The notes beneath the pieces were generated by a model. The model ran no database searches. It saw only the letters and a list, made by a program, of their open reading frames with translations, and was not told the DNA's origin. 64,000 nucleotides of DNA from Harmonia axyridis (taxonomy: Eukaryota > Arthropoda > Insecta > Coleoptera > Coccinellidae), in assembly GCF_914767665.1 (NCBI RefSeq), contig NC_059504.1, positions 27,320,001 to 27,384,000 on the forward strand, given 5' to 3'. Each line of letters begins with the position of its first letter. Position 1 is the stretch's first letter. Both the position numbers and the translations under genes were made by a program. Shown one piece after another: positions 1-11,800 of the stretch.

Positions 1-213
1 AATAGGTCTTAGAGGATGACCTTCTTTATGTATCTTTGGTGAAAAGTATGCTTTAGGACATAAACCATTATTACATTTTAAGAACTTATAAGTGGTTTCA
101 TCTATTTTTCCTGCTTTGTATAAAGAGTATATTATCTTATTAAGTTTTGCTTGAACTTTTTTGGTAGGATCTTCAGCTAATTCGCAATATGTTGAGGTAT
201 CATCCAAAATATT
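1..213 (-). pseudogene. Penelope-like element reverse transcriptase fragment (N-terminal part)
   Basis: The minus strand is open across all 213 bases and encodes LDDTSTYCELAEDP, a lysine-rich helix, and then the Penelope-type motif PKAYFSPKIHKEGHPLRPI (compare the LPKIHK..LRPI block of Penelope RTs). It runs off the left edge of the window, so the rest of the RT is presumably beyond it. It is cut at about 213 by the DNA element that follows. Confidence 0.75.
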
Positions 214-2041
214 CATATATAAATATAAGATAAATGAGTTATCCCAATTTCATTGATGATCAAGATTAAATATTTTTCTCTTGATTTTCGATAATCATAA
301 CGAATTGAGCTCGCTACCACCCATATTGGCTCAGCTCTGATATTCATAATTCATATCCATTCATTTATTATATAGCAGTTATATTACTTATATCGTTGTT
401 TATTTCATTTCGTACAAGAATGCCATTTAACCTAACATTCTAAAATAAATAATATACATCTGTGAAAGTTCTGACACAGACTAGTAGTCTGTGATTTTAA
501 GTTTGAACCTCAAATTTCGAGTGTTGCAAATTTAAACAAAGTAGTTCGAATAATCTATGTTCTAACCTGAAATATTCATTTTCATTTCCTGTTTACACTG
601 TTATTGTGATATGATATTTGATATTATGTTTGCATAAAATGAAAATCATCGAAGATTTGAAGAAACCTAACAGAATATTGAAGTTCCATACATATTTTCA
701 AGAAATTTAATAACAATTTCCAAAATAATTCTGTGGATACAAAATAAATAAGTGTGCATTCTGATAGAAAGCAATTCCTTTATGAAATGGAGCATTTGAT
801 TTGTTCCAACTATCTCATAAAAATATTGATCTGCATCAATATTTTTGAAGCCATCAGTGTGAAAATATGGAAATAAAGTTTTATGGCTCTGTAATCAATG
901 CAGAATGTTGAACTCCACTTGTAATCAAATTTGTACTATAATATGTACCTACATTATAGCCAACCCTACTACATGATTCATCTTGATTTTGCCATTGAAA
1001 ATAAATGAGAAATATTCAATATAAGTATCCACAATTTCTGTTGTCTGTTTCTTTCAACTCAACTATTTGTTTTCACATTAAAACAATTATGGCACTCTTG
1101 GAAGTATGTCAATCATATGCTCTAGGATGAATTTATGGAATAGCAAAAGAATAAAAGTATTCAATCTCAATCAATTGAAAATTTGTCTAGTATGTACCTA
1201 GTGGTATGTTTCGATGTGAGTTTGAATGGCCCGAAGAAGAATATAGTGTTGTTCGATAGCAGCAGTCTTTAGTGGGATATTGATGGTTTTCATTATAATG
1301 GGACTATTTTGTGAAAACTTTCTTAAACATGGGCTTTATGGGTAATCTGGACTTTTCAAAAAGAATGTTGATTTTAATGAAGTATCTTCTTATTATCGGA
1401 GCTGTGCCAAAGCTCAGTAATTTGTAATCAAATTGAGGAGTTGAGGTGAGCTCATTCAAATAACTTCATTCTCAAACTAAGTTGGCTAGTACTTCAATTC
1501 TAAAACCTGGGACATGACATCATAGTAAATATTCATTTCTGTGGATTTTTTTCCACAACAGAACAGAGTTGCATTTAGCCAAAGTACCCAATTTTTCGAA
1601 TTTCACAGATAATTTTTTTTTTAAGATCAAGTTACTCGAAAACGGCGCTTTGTACAAGAAAATATGAAGAATACTTTTATTTTTCAAATTAGCCAAATAT
1701 TCTTCAATGAACGTTCAAATAACTTTTGAGAGTTGGGTTCTTTAAATTTCTGGTATTTTTATGGGATGTAATGTTCATAATGAAGAAACTGAAAGATGTG
1801 TAGGGAATCTTGTATTCGGAAAAGATGTATCACATCAAGGAATAGCTATATTCCAAAAATCATTTCCTTCGATAGAACCATTTACGAGATATAGCCGAAA
1901 ATCAAATTTTTTAATCGATTTTCAACAGCCTGTACCTTTGTAACCGGGCCGAATCGGAAAAAATTATAAAGGAAAAAAGTGTTTCTTTTGACTTCAGGAA
2001 TCTTCGGTTAGAATATATGTACAAGTCAAAGACTCACCCTG
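214..2041. mobile_element. CAGGGTGAGTC-type DNA element, copy 1 (truncated at one end)
   Basis: This segment aligns with 7960-9644 over most of its length. It ends with GACTTCAGGAATCTTCGG and then ACAAGTCAAAGACTCACCCT G at 2041, the same terminus as the complete copy. The opposite end is missing; homology starts at about 214-228 after the Penelope fragment. No transposase was recognised. A small ORF at 1761-1943 has a diverged counterpart in copy 2 (9310-9546), but both look like conserved repeat sequence and not a gene. Confidence 0.7.
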
Positions 2042-3082
2042 TAAATGAATATATTCATTTCGAGATCTAATTGATTTTGTGTCTATTGTATAATTATAAT
2101 CAAGACTTATATAGGGTGACGTAGGGTGTCCTATTCAAAAAACACGAACTCTCCTATATATTAATTAATTAATAATTGAACGGTTCTTCTGAACGGTTAT
2201 AAACCATGATAATCACTGAAAAAACAACAATAAAACAGTTCTACCATCAAAATAATAAAGTTGAAAAACTCAATCTCTTTGAACCGGATAACATTTTTGA
2301 AGAAGCAATACTTAAAGGAATGCTTCGACAAATCCTGTGTTCAAAAATATATAGTGTCCGATTTACGAAACACCAACTTCGATCTATATCTATAAAACAG
2401 TAATTATTTTCTTTGATCTGTCACGACTATCAAATAAACCCTCTTATAACCATAAAAATTACTATCATTTTTCAGAAATGCCCTGTAACTTGAGAGTTAA
2501 TTAAGATATCTATGATCTGCTTTCTGAATATTTCGAAAAAAGAGCTAGGGGATCCTTGAAAATTTTTTTCTTTGAGTCTTATAGTAGTCGAGATGCTTTC
2601 AGAGGACATCGAATTTAGGACATCCTATACATAAACATGCGATTATTTCATCATACTTTTAAAATGACTCTAGTCAATTCCTAACTCTTCTTTAGACATT
2701 CTCTCATCTCTACATAAAATAAAATAAAATTTTAAATAAAATTATAAAAGAGATTTTGGTATATCAAAGTGGGTGTAAACCCCCCTCATGAGTCAACTCT
2801 AGTTACGTCAATGGTCTCTGTTCAAAAAAGCGTTCACGAAACTAGGTATCAGTATTTTTTCCAAGTTGCAGGAAAAACCACGCATTACAAGGTAAAATAA
2901 TTTTTACTTTTTATTTTTCATTTTTTTCTTCTAAAATACTTGACTGTCCACAAAAAAGATAATCTGATATTAAACGAAATTAAGGTTAATTATAACCATA
3001 AAAAATCAATAGGAATCGTGGGAAGTAATAGGAAGTCATTGGGAAGTCATTTTACAAATTTCGGGTACCTGTTCGCCCCTCG
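2042..3082. other. Unassigned AT-rich sequence
   Basis: No exon, transposase or terminal repeat is convincing here. The small ORFs at 2206-2403 and 2940-3188 lack recognisable motifs. Short TATAGGGTGACG and GTAGGGTGTCC motifs near 2115 resemble decayed MITE ends. Confidence 0.4.
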
Positions 3083-3303
3083 GTGTCCGCTTCTTTTCTA
3101 CAGAACATTTTTTGGGTGGACCACTGGTAACTCAGAAAAATGTGAAAAGAAACTTTGGTCCACTACTACACTTTATGGTTTCCTATAGTTTTGCCGTATA
3201 TAAGCTATCGGTTTCGAGAGAAAAATTTTCGGCAATTCCCTAGTTATCCTCAAGAAAATCCGAATTATGATAAATCTCCAGCTAGTAGGCTGTAAGGAAT
3301 AAA
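3083..3303 (+). repeat. Dispersed repeat, copy 1 (inverted partner at 10310-10519)
   Basis: About 220 bases align with the reverse complement of 10310-10519, including the shared block CCACTGGTAACTCAGAAAA against CCGCTGGTAGTTTAGGAAA and a common GGTCCA-TACTACACTTT stretch. The MITE at 3304-3692 begins exactly where this copy is interrupted. The family is not identified. Confidence 0.6.
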
Positions 3304-3692
3304 GGCTGGTTTTAGAGTCACGCTGACCGTCAGCGCTGAAGCCTACGTGCGTAGCGCTCAGCGCGTAGCAACTAGAAACTCGTTTCAGAGTCACGCTGAA
3401 CGTCGTGAGGTACAGTCATGCCCAACCACAACTTCAATAAAAAAACCAGTATCAATATCGCGATTCATTGTTGCGTTGACTGTCCCCATCAGCGCGTACG
3501 TTTTACGTAACACAGTAACGCTCCCTGAGCTTGGTAGCGCGTCAGCGTGGCCCGGTCAGCGGCGCTGACGCGTGGCGCGTACGCGCTCGATTCCTCAGCG
3601 CTGAGCCGTCAGCGTTATTCTAAAACGCTTCATAAGTAATCATACATATTGGCCTGTCAACGCCGACGGTCAGCGTGACTCTAAAACCAGCC
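3304..3692. mobile_element. GC-rich MITE, PIF/Harbinger-like
   Basis: Terminal inverted repeats of about 30 bp start GGCTGGTTTTAGAGTCACGC and end with its complement at 3692. AAA flanks both ends and may be a 3-bp target duplication. The GGCTGGTTT start resembles animal Harbinger termini. The inside is full of GCGCTGA/TCAGCGC motifs and CpG, unlike the surroundings. No transposase is encoded, so it is non-autonomous. Confidence 0.75.
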
Positions 3693-3837
3693 AAAGAAAT
3701 TATAAATTTTGATACTTACTTATTCTGTGGCGAAGATTATAAAGATTTGATTGAATGGTATAATCATTGCAAAAACTACTATGAGAAACATCTTGTATCT
3801 CGAAAACATTTGCCTTTGTACCTCCAGTTTAGGAACA

Positions 3838-3963
3838 CCAATTGTTTAGTTGCCGACAGTTTCGATAACTTTATTATCATCATCAGGGCTCTGAAATGAG
3901 ATGTACACATTATTTTATGATGTTAATAAAAGCTATCGAAACTGTCGGCAACTTAACAATTGG
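3838..3963. repeat. Inverted repeat carrying a pair of Penelope-type hammerhead-like motifs
   Basis: Two 30-bp arms (3838-3867 and 3934-3963) match with one mismatch. On the minus strand the left arm extends into CTGATGA, a GATAA/TTATC stem and then GAAA followed by CTGTCGG. The right arm on the plus strand has the same GAAACTGTCGG side with a degenerate ATGATG side. This suggests two head-to-head 3' ends of Penelope-like elements. Confidence 0.55.
3852..3893 (-). ncRNA. Hammerhead-like ribozyme core, Penelope type
   Basis: Read on the minus strand: CCCTGATGA, T, GATAA, loop TAAAG, TTATC, GAAA, CTGTCGGC. The conserved CUGAUGA and GAAA boxes flank a 5-bp stem II. Stems I and III were not resolved, so catalytic activity is unproven. 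Confidence 0.45.
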
Positions 3964-4363
3964 TTTTTTCATCTACAGACCTAAAACCCATAAAAACACT
4001 AAACCTACTTTGGTCTATTTTGCTGATCAATTGCTTGTTTGACATTGACTTCTTAGTTCAAATAACCACAAATCCAAAACTCTTAAGTAGCAAAAGTGTG
4101 TGGCTGTTGAATTATTAACACCAAATCCATGGACCATCAAAGTACCAAATGGAAATGTATTCCATTCAGAAACAACACGAAGGAATACAGACAAATCCAA
4201 AGTCAAAAACCATCAAAGTTGCTAAAGGGCGTAATGCGAGGCGTAATCACTTTCGTAGAACTTTTTTTCAATTTATTGACACTAAAACTCATGAACTTAC
4301 CATGCTTCAGCTATATAACGGAGATGCATCAATGTTGAAGGGAGACGTACCTACATGTGTAAT

Positions 4364-4562
4364 TTTCTTAATGCCCGCCACTCACGAAGCGTTTCTTCGA
4401 GCGTTTGGTAGCAAGCGTCAAAGAGATTCCAGTCAGACAGTTCGGGACACGGCCGTACGACTGTAAATCAGAGTATGAACTTGACTGCACGACTGGAATC
4501 TCTTCGACGCTTGCTACCAAACGCTCGAAGAAACGCTTCGTGAGTGGCGGGCATAAGAAATA
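4364..4562. mobile_element. Small fold-back element with about 64-bp arms
   Basis: The arm starting TTCTTAATGCCCGCCACTCA is repeated in reverse complement and ends in GGCGGGCATAAGAA. Arms are nearly identical over about 64 bp and separated by roughly 55 bases. Arm identity suggests recent mobility or gene conversion. No coding capacity. Confidence 0.7.
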
Positions 4563-5774
4563 ACTCCGAAACTTTCAGATATGATGTCAGATGAGAATGA
4601 AATATATCGCAAAAGTTCTTGACTTCACTAATTCCTCATTCATTTTTCCTCACTGTTCCTAAATTTGGTCAGATGTTCAAAAAATATTCTGCAGCTCTAT
4701 TCATATCCCAAGATCCATAAATATTCCACAATAAAACTTATTTTCGAAATGTTGAAATAACACAAAGAAAATTTTGATATCCTACTTCTATTCTTTTGAG
4801 GAATTGATATAGCAAAAATTGAAATATATAAGATTAGGTGATTAACAAACGAAGAAATTATTTGTTCCCGAAATAACATATTGGATACATATGAAAAGAA
4901 ATAACACGCAAATATGTTAAACAAATTTTATTTCAACTCAATAAATCAACATGCAACATCTCAAAAGTTAGTCACATTCAACATTAATAAGTACCAGATT
5001 CGATTCACTTCTCAGTTCAATCACTCTCTTCGCTAGATCAAATGAAGATACCATATCACCAGTAACCTCGATCAGAAAGTTCGTTTTTATCACAACCAGA
5101 ATAAAATTTTCACATACGCAATGTTTCGGAAATATTGATTGCTGAAGATGGGTCTGCCGAAAATGTAGGTTTTATCATCGTTGCCTTTTATACATGTACA
5201 GAAACCACTCCTTCAGAGTCCAGGATTCATTCACATGCTGAGAAAGCCTCCGAACGGATTGGAACCATCACTTTTTCGGGGTTGATGCACTTTCAATTTA
5301 CCCGGTTTCAAATGAAGAGAGTTTCAATCTCACCATATCAGACATTTTATGAAATCGGCTTCTGAAAGTCCCTCTGCTGTTTTCGGGTTTATTCTGCAAG
5401 AGATCGAAACAAAGAATGATTCAACATTTTCTCGAATAGAATTTGTAATATTAATTCTCTTTTCACATCTTTTGTCAATTGAAAGAAATTCATCGTGAAC
5501 TTTCGAGAAGTTTTTTCTCTCGGGGAGAGGGAAATATCTATTTATTTTAGTTGGTGTCCCGAATTGTAGGGCTATTTATTATTGTTTTGAAATGATGGAG
5601 AATATTCCGAGCGAAAAACATCAAATGAAAGCGTTTCAAAAGTTTTCCAGTTCGGTTAGAAATAAATTCCGGATCTTATTACATCAGAAGTATTCATTCG
5701 ACCAGAAATAATTAATTTATATATAAGTCTTCAAAAAATTGAAAAACTACTTATTTAAATTAGAAAATCCCCTG
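4563..5774. other. Unassigned intergenic or 3' flanking sequence
   Basis: It lies downstream of the presumed last Ig exon on the minus strand. TTTATT motifs near 5550-5575 (AATAAA on the minus strand) could be polyadenylation signals. No other gene or repeat is supported; the ORF at 5135-5365 is unrecognised. Confidence 0.35.
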
Positions 5775-5890
5775 TTATAATGTGAAGAAGAATATATTAT
5801 ACTCACATTGCCTGAATATATGTTTGAAGACTAAAACACAAGTAGCAAGACTCAGCCAAACTTCATATCTCACCGTTTCGCCTGCACTAC
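5775..5890 (-). CDS. Ig gene coding exon 6 (probable C-terminal exon)
   Basis: An acceptor at 5893-5891 (GACTGTTTCAG) precedes a two-base start completing Gly237. The exon encodes SAGETVRYEVWLSLATCVLV and then FKHIFRQ, with a hydrophobic run that could be a membrane or GPI-type tail. Read through, the frame continues for ten residues to a TAA at 5777-5775. A GTGAGT directly after 5807 is also a good donor, so the coding part may stop at 5807 and continue in an exon not identified here. Both models are left open. Confidence 0.65.
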
Positions 5891-8800
5891 CTGAAACAGT
5901 CAAAGAATAATATTTATAAATTAAATCAATTATCATTTATATTCAAAAGCAAAAGCACGAACTTTATGAAATTCATGATGATTCACATCAAAATATATAT
6001 TATGTTGAAAATATCTGTAAGATATATCTTCTTCGAAATTGATTGTTATACAATAAAATCCGGATATAACGACCTTCAAGGACCTACGATATCGGTCGTA
6101 ATAGCCGAACGACGTACTAAACGAATATAATTATTTTTTTATCATCTCAAGAAATATATATATAAACATACATAATTCTAGTGAATATTTTATTATAACT
6201 TGAAACAAATTAGAATGTCATGAAAATTAAATACATATTTTCGGTATTTATACATTCATTTTATCGAAACTCAACAAAAAGGTGTTGGAACTAATAAAAA
6301 TAATATTATTATTATTATTAGTATATTGTATTATACTGTAGTCCTTCGAATGATTATTCCTTAACGATTAAATATTCTGTTATTTTTCACTTATGGTAAA
6401 ATTCTCTTAGGAAATTATTGATATGAGACATCATTCTTTTCAACATATCATCTTCATTTGCCCATTTCACTAGTGTCAAAGGTTTTGAAAAATTTTTGCA
6501 TATTGACTGCCACCATAATAATAATTCTATATCCCGTTAATTCTCCTCCCATTTATAGAAGAGCCCGATTTCATCTGCATTGAATATTTCTTCATTTGAA
6601 AATTGTAAACACAAATTGGGCAAAATTTTTTCCAACCAATCCTTCACTCACCACTCCTAGCACTCACCAGTAATTTTGCCAGCTACTAGGTATATTGTGA
6701 CTTTGCTTGAATCTGTCGATCCAAATCATTAAGCAATTGAAATTAGGATGTTTCAACTCTCGTGCGAAAAAATTAGCTTTTCCTTGAAGCAGACGTCCGT
6801 TCAGGGTAAAATCAGTAAATTGAAATGTGACATTGAATAAGAAATAATATACCTAAATATCCTATACTTCGAAAATCAATCACAAATTTACACCAGGAGA
6901 GAAGTTTACGTGAATTTCCTATCTTAATTACATTCGCTGGAAAACAAGTAAACATTGGGGATAATAACACCAATCAAAAAGCCAAACATAAGAAGAAAGT
7001 GATCAAAAAGGAATCACAATGTGGCGAATGCAACAAGGGAATTCCCAAATCAAAATACAAGATTCCATGTGCTGGAAACTGCGGAAAATATTTCCATAAA
7101 CTGTGCACTAAATTGGAAAAGGATGATCTGAGACAATTAAAGCATGGTAACTTGGATTGGTACTGTACCCGATGTCAAGACTGTGAAACAGTAGAGGAAT
7201 CATCGACAGGAGCGGACTCAACCTCTGAGGATAATGAAAAATCGGACTATGAGAATGAAGGAAGAATCTTATCCGATAAGGCCAGTGTAAAAAAAAGGGA
7301 AAAAATCTAGGATTGCAAGAGGACAACGTTCTCTACATCAATAACGAAGTTACCAGGGAAAACCAATACCTCTTTAAAGAAGCTAGAGAGTTCCGGAAAC
7401 AATTCGATTATAAATTCGTTTAGGCTAAGTCTAAAAAAAACTAATAACATTGTTCTATCTAAATATAAGATCTCTAAAAACTAAATATAAACACGAAAAC
7501 ATTAATCATTACCTATGTAAGCACGGCTATCCAGAAACTCTAATTCTAACAGAAACATGGCTATATGAGGATGATTGTAAATTTATCAAATTTGAGGGTT
7601 ATACAGGATACTTCAGCTGTAAGAAAACTAGTGGTGGAGGTATAGCCATATTCATACAAAATGATAATAAACATGACGATATATACAGGGTGAGTCTTTG
7701 ACTTGTACATATATTTTAACCGAAGGTTCTTGAGGTCAAAAGAAACACTTTTTTCCTTTACCAATTTTTCCGATTCGGCCCTGTTAAAAAGATATAGCCA
7801 TTTTAAATTTTCAAAATGAGCTAATTCACCCCTGAAAACCGGAACACTGAAGTTTTCTCAAGCATAAGATATACCTCTTGAACCTTGGAAATAAGCTACT
7901 AAATTAGAAAAACCATCATAAACTCACGTTTAACATTCCATTTGTTGAACAAAGTAGTGTTTATAATCAAATAAATGAGTTATTCCAATTTCGTTGACGC
8001 TAAAGATTAAATATTCTTCTCTTGATTTCTATTTCATTTTCGATAATTATAACGAATTGAGCTCGCTACCACCCATATTAGCTCTGATACTCATATCCAT
8101 TCATTCATTATATTTCATTTATATGATATCGTTATTCGTTGTTTATTTTTCGTGCAAGAATTAACCTTAAAATCTCAAATAAATAATATTCATCTATGAA
8201 AGATCTAACACAGACTATAGTAATCTGTGGTTTTAAGTTTGAATTTCAAATTTCGAGTGATGCCAAATATAAACACAGCAGTTCGGTTCGAATAATCTAT
8301 GTTCTAAGTTCTAACCTAAAATTTTCATTTACAGAATACAGTTTACACTGTTATTGTTATAAGATATTTGTTATGAAATGAAGCATTTGATTTGTTCCAT
8401 CTATCTCATAAAAATATTGAAATGCATCAATATTTTTGAAACCATCAGTATGAAAATATGGAAAATATTCTGGCTCTGTAATCAATGGAAAATGTTAGAC
8501 TCCACTTGTAATCAAATTTGTTGTTAATTTTTACCTACATTATAGCCAACTTTACTACTTAATTCATCTTGATTTTGGCATTGAAAATAAATGAGAAGTA
8601 TGTATTCAATGTAAATATCCACAATAGAATATTTGGTTTCTTTCAACTCACCTAATTTGTTTTCACATTAAAACAATTATGGCCCTCTTGGAAGTATGTC
8701 AATCATAAGCTCTTAGGATGAATTTATGGAATAGCAAAAGAATAAAAGTATTCAATCTCAATCACATGAAAATTTGTCTAGTATGTACCTAGTCCTAGTG

Positions 8801-11800
8801 ATGGTATGTTTCGATGTGAGTTTGAATGAGCCGAAGAAGAATACAGTATTGTTCGATAGCAGCAGTCTTTAGTGGGATATTGATTGTTGTCATTATAATG
8901 GGACTATTTTGTGAAAACTTTTTTAAACATGGGTTTTATGAATAATCTGGACTTTTCAAAAAGAATGTTGATTTTAGTGAAGTATCTTCTTATTATCAGA
9001 GCTGTGCCAAAGCTCAGTGATTTTTAATCAAATCGAGGAGTTGAGGTGAGCTTATTCAAATAACTTCATTTTCAAACTAAGTTGGCTAGTACTTCAATTC
9101 TTAAATCTGAGACATGACTTCATAGTAAATATTCATTTCTGTGGTTTTTTTTTCCACAATAGAACAGAGTTGCATTCAGCCAAAGTACCCAATTTTTTGA
9201 ATTTCACAGATAATTTTTTTTTTTTAAGATCAAGTTATTCGAAAACGGCGCTTTGTACGAGAAAATATGAAGAATACTTTTATTTTTCAAATTAGCCAAA
9301 TATTCTTCAATGAACGTTCAAATTACTATTAAGAGTTGGTTTCTTCGAATTTCTGGTATTTTTATGGTATGTTATGTTCATAACAAAGAAACAGAAGAAT
9401 GTGTATGGAATCTGGTGTTCGGAGAAGATGTATCACATCAAAAAAAAGCTATATTTCAAAAATCATTTCCTTCGATACAACCATTTCCGAGATATAGCCG
9501 AAAATCACATTTTTTTAACGATTTTCAACAGCCTGTATCTTTTTAACCGGGCCGAATCGGAAAAAATGGTAAAGGAAAAAAGTGTTTCTTTTGACCTCAG
9601 GAATCTTGGGTTAAAATATATGTACAAGTCAAAGACTCACCCTGTATAGTTATCAAGAAAATTTTGTAAACATTATTGGTATAGAAATACATCGATATAA
9701 ATTGAATCTATACTCAGTATACAGATCCCAAAAAATCAGACGGAATATTTTTTTCCCATACTTGAAAATCTCTCGAGTATAAAAAACAACAGCATAAAAG
9801 GAGATATCAACTTGGAAAGCAAGAACCATAATAACATGACAACCAATTATAAAGAAATTGTTTTATCTAATACTTATGAATTTTTGAATACCAAACAATA
9901 TACAGGAGTAAAACGATTCGAAGACAAATATTGATCATATAATAATACCCCAAAAATTAACTGCATCATGTAAACTGTATGAGTATGACACTCCAATATC
10001 TTATCACGAAAAAAATTGTTGTAAATCTGCAAACGAAAAAGAAATCCTCCAACCATACGAAATCTATTACTACAAAAATCTTGGATAAATCGAAATTCGT
10101 GAATATTGTAAAAGAAAAATAAAAAAAGGATGACTTAGTTCTTTTGTTGGCTGCTCGGGTTTCTATGGCGTATGTCATAATAAGCCGAACGCAAGTTTTG
10201 TAAAACCTGGCCTTCGAATGTAGCAGCCAACAAAAGAACTAAGTCATCCTTAGATCAACAGAAATGAAGATACCATGAAGAACCGTATCTGGATAATTCA
10301 TTCATTACAGCTTACCAGTTGGATCTTTATAATAATTTGAATTTTCCTGAGGATTACTAGAGAGCTGTTTGAAATTTTTTTTTTTCGAAATCAATAGCAG
10401 ATACGATAAAACTATAACAAATCAAAAAGTGTAGTACTGGACCAGAGTTGCTTTTTACATTTTCCTAAACTACCAGCGGTTCGCCAAAAAATAATTCTGG
10501 AGGGAAGAATCAGACACCCTTCTAGAAAAAATATCATCCTGTGTATTTGCATTCAAAATTAGCATATTACATAATGAAAACTTCAAAATGGAATATAAAT
10601 GACCAATTCAAATTACTTATATTGTGAAGGGAAGGTTCTATGAGAAAAAAAAATTAAACTTTAACACATCTCAAGAACAAAGAGTTTGGGGACTCATGTT
10701 TTAGGACTTTTTCATTTTTGTATCTCCAATTTAGGAACACCGTGCAGATATAGCCAATTCAAAACTGATGTCTTCACAAAAAAATTGCAATTTGAATAAA
10801 ATACAATAAACCATACAACACATCCTAGACAATATTTCAGAATCTAATAACTACAGTATTGAAATTTTGTGACGAGAATGATACAAAAAAACGAAAACAA
10901 CGGGTAAGTGCAGTACTTATACCGATGACAAATGCAAAAATCACAAATGGCAAATAAGAAGACGACAAAGCGGATAGATAAAAGAAAATAATAAACCTCG
11001 GACATAGACGTGCTCGTAGTGCAAAGAAAGTACTGATCTTGAAAGCGATAATAAACTCATGCCGTATGGATTTCGAAGGAAAGTAAAATGATTATTGGTT
11101 CATTTTATGGAAAAATTTTCGTTCTTCGTCTTTGCGAGGAGAAGCAATTTAAATTTTGGAAATCTTGGGGGGTAATTACCCCGAGTACCCCCCTTGTATG
11201 GCAAAACAATGGTCGAAGAAATGAAAAAAGGAAGTAAAATATTTCTATTCGTAATTTCAAAACGAAATGTATTGGTTTTTTGTCTATTAGACTTTTCGAT
11301 TAAGTTTTATCCTTGCCTTCGGGGAATTAGAATTTCCATTTGAATATTCGAATTTGAATAGTCTGGTATATTTAAAATTGAAAAACCTTTACCCAACAGC
11401 TTCATACCCATATCAAACGACCGGGAATTATTCAAATCCCCGAAAACATCTTCACGATGTGAAAACGCGCCAAACCGTTTTCAATCATGTAAAACGTTCG
11501 CAGCTCCTCGTAACGAATTGACATAAGTAGGACTCACCGGGATAGATGACAGTTTCTTTCCTGACTGTATAGTTAGCTTGGGGAATCCTCAGTTCGCAGG
11601 AGAACTCCTCCGGCACTTCCAAAGCTTTTAACGTCGCTGACACTGAGATGTCGTACAGATTTCCCCGTTGTTTCGAGGTTATTTCAGTTTCGACCAGCTC
11701 CCTGAGGAAAAGAGATAATACAGAATTTTCCATAGAAAAATGACTCGTTAAAACTAATATGATAACGTCGACTGACCAAGTATTTATATTTTCTCTATTT

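Noticed and set aside
1761..1943. 60-codon ORF with a similar ORF in the second element copy
   Set aside because: Similarity follows the whole 1.7-kb repeat; the frames differ in length and no start or motif is conserved.
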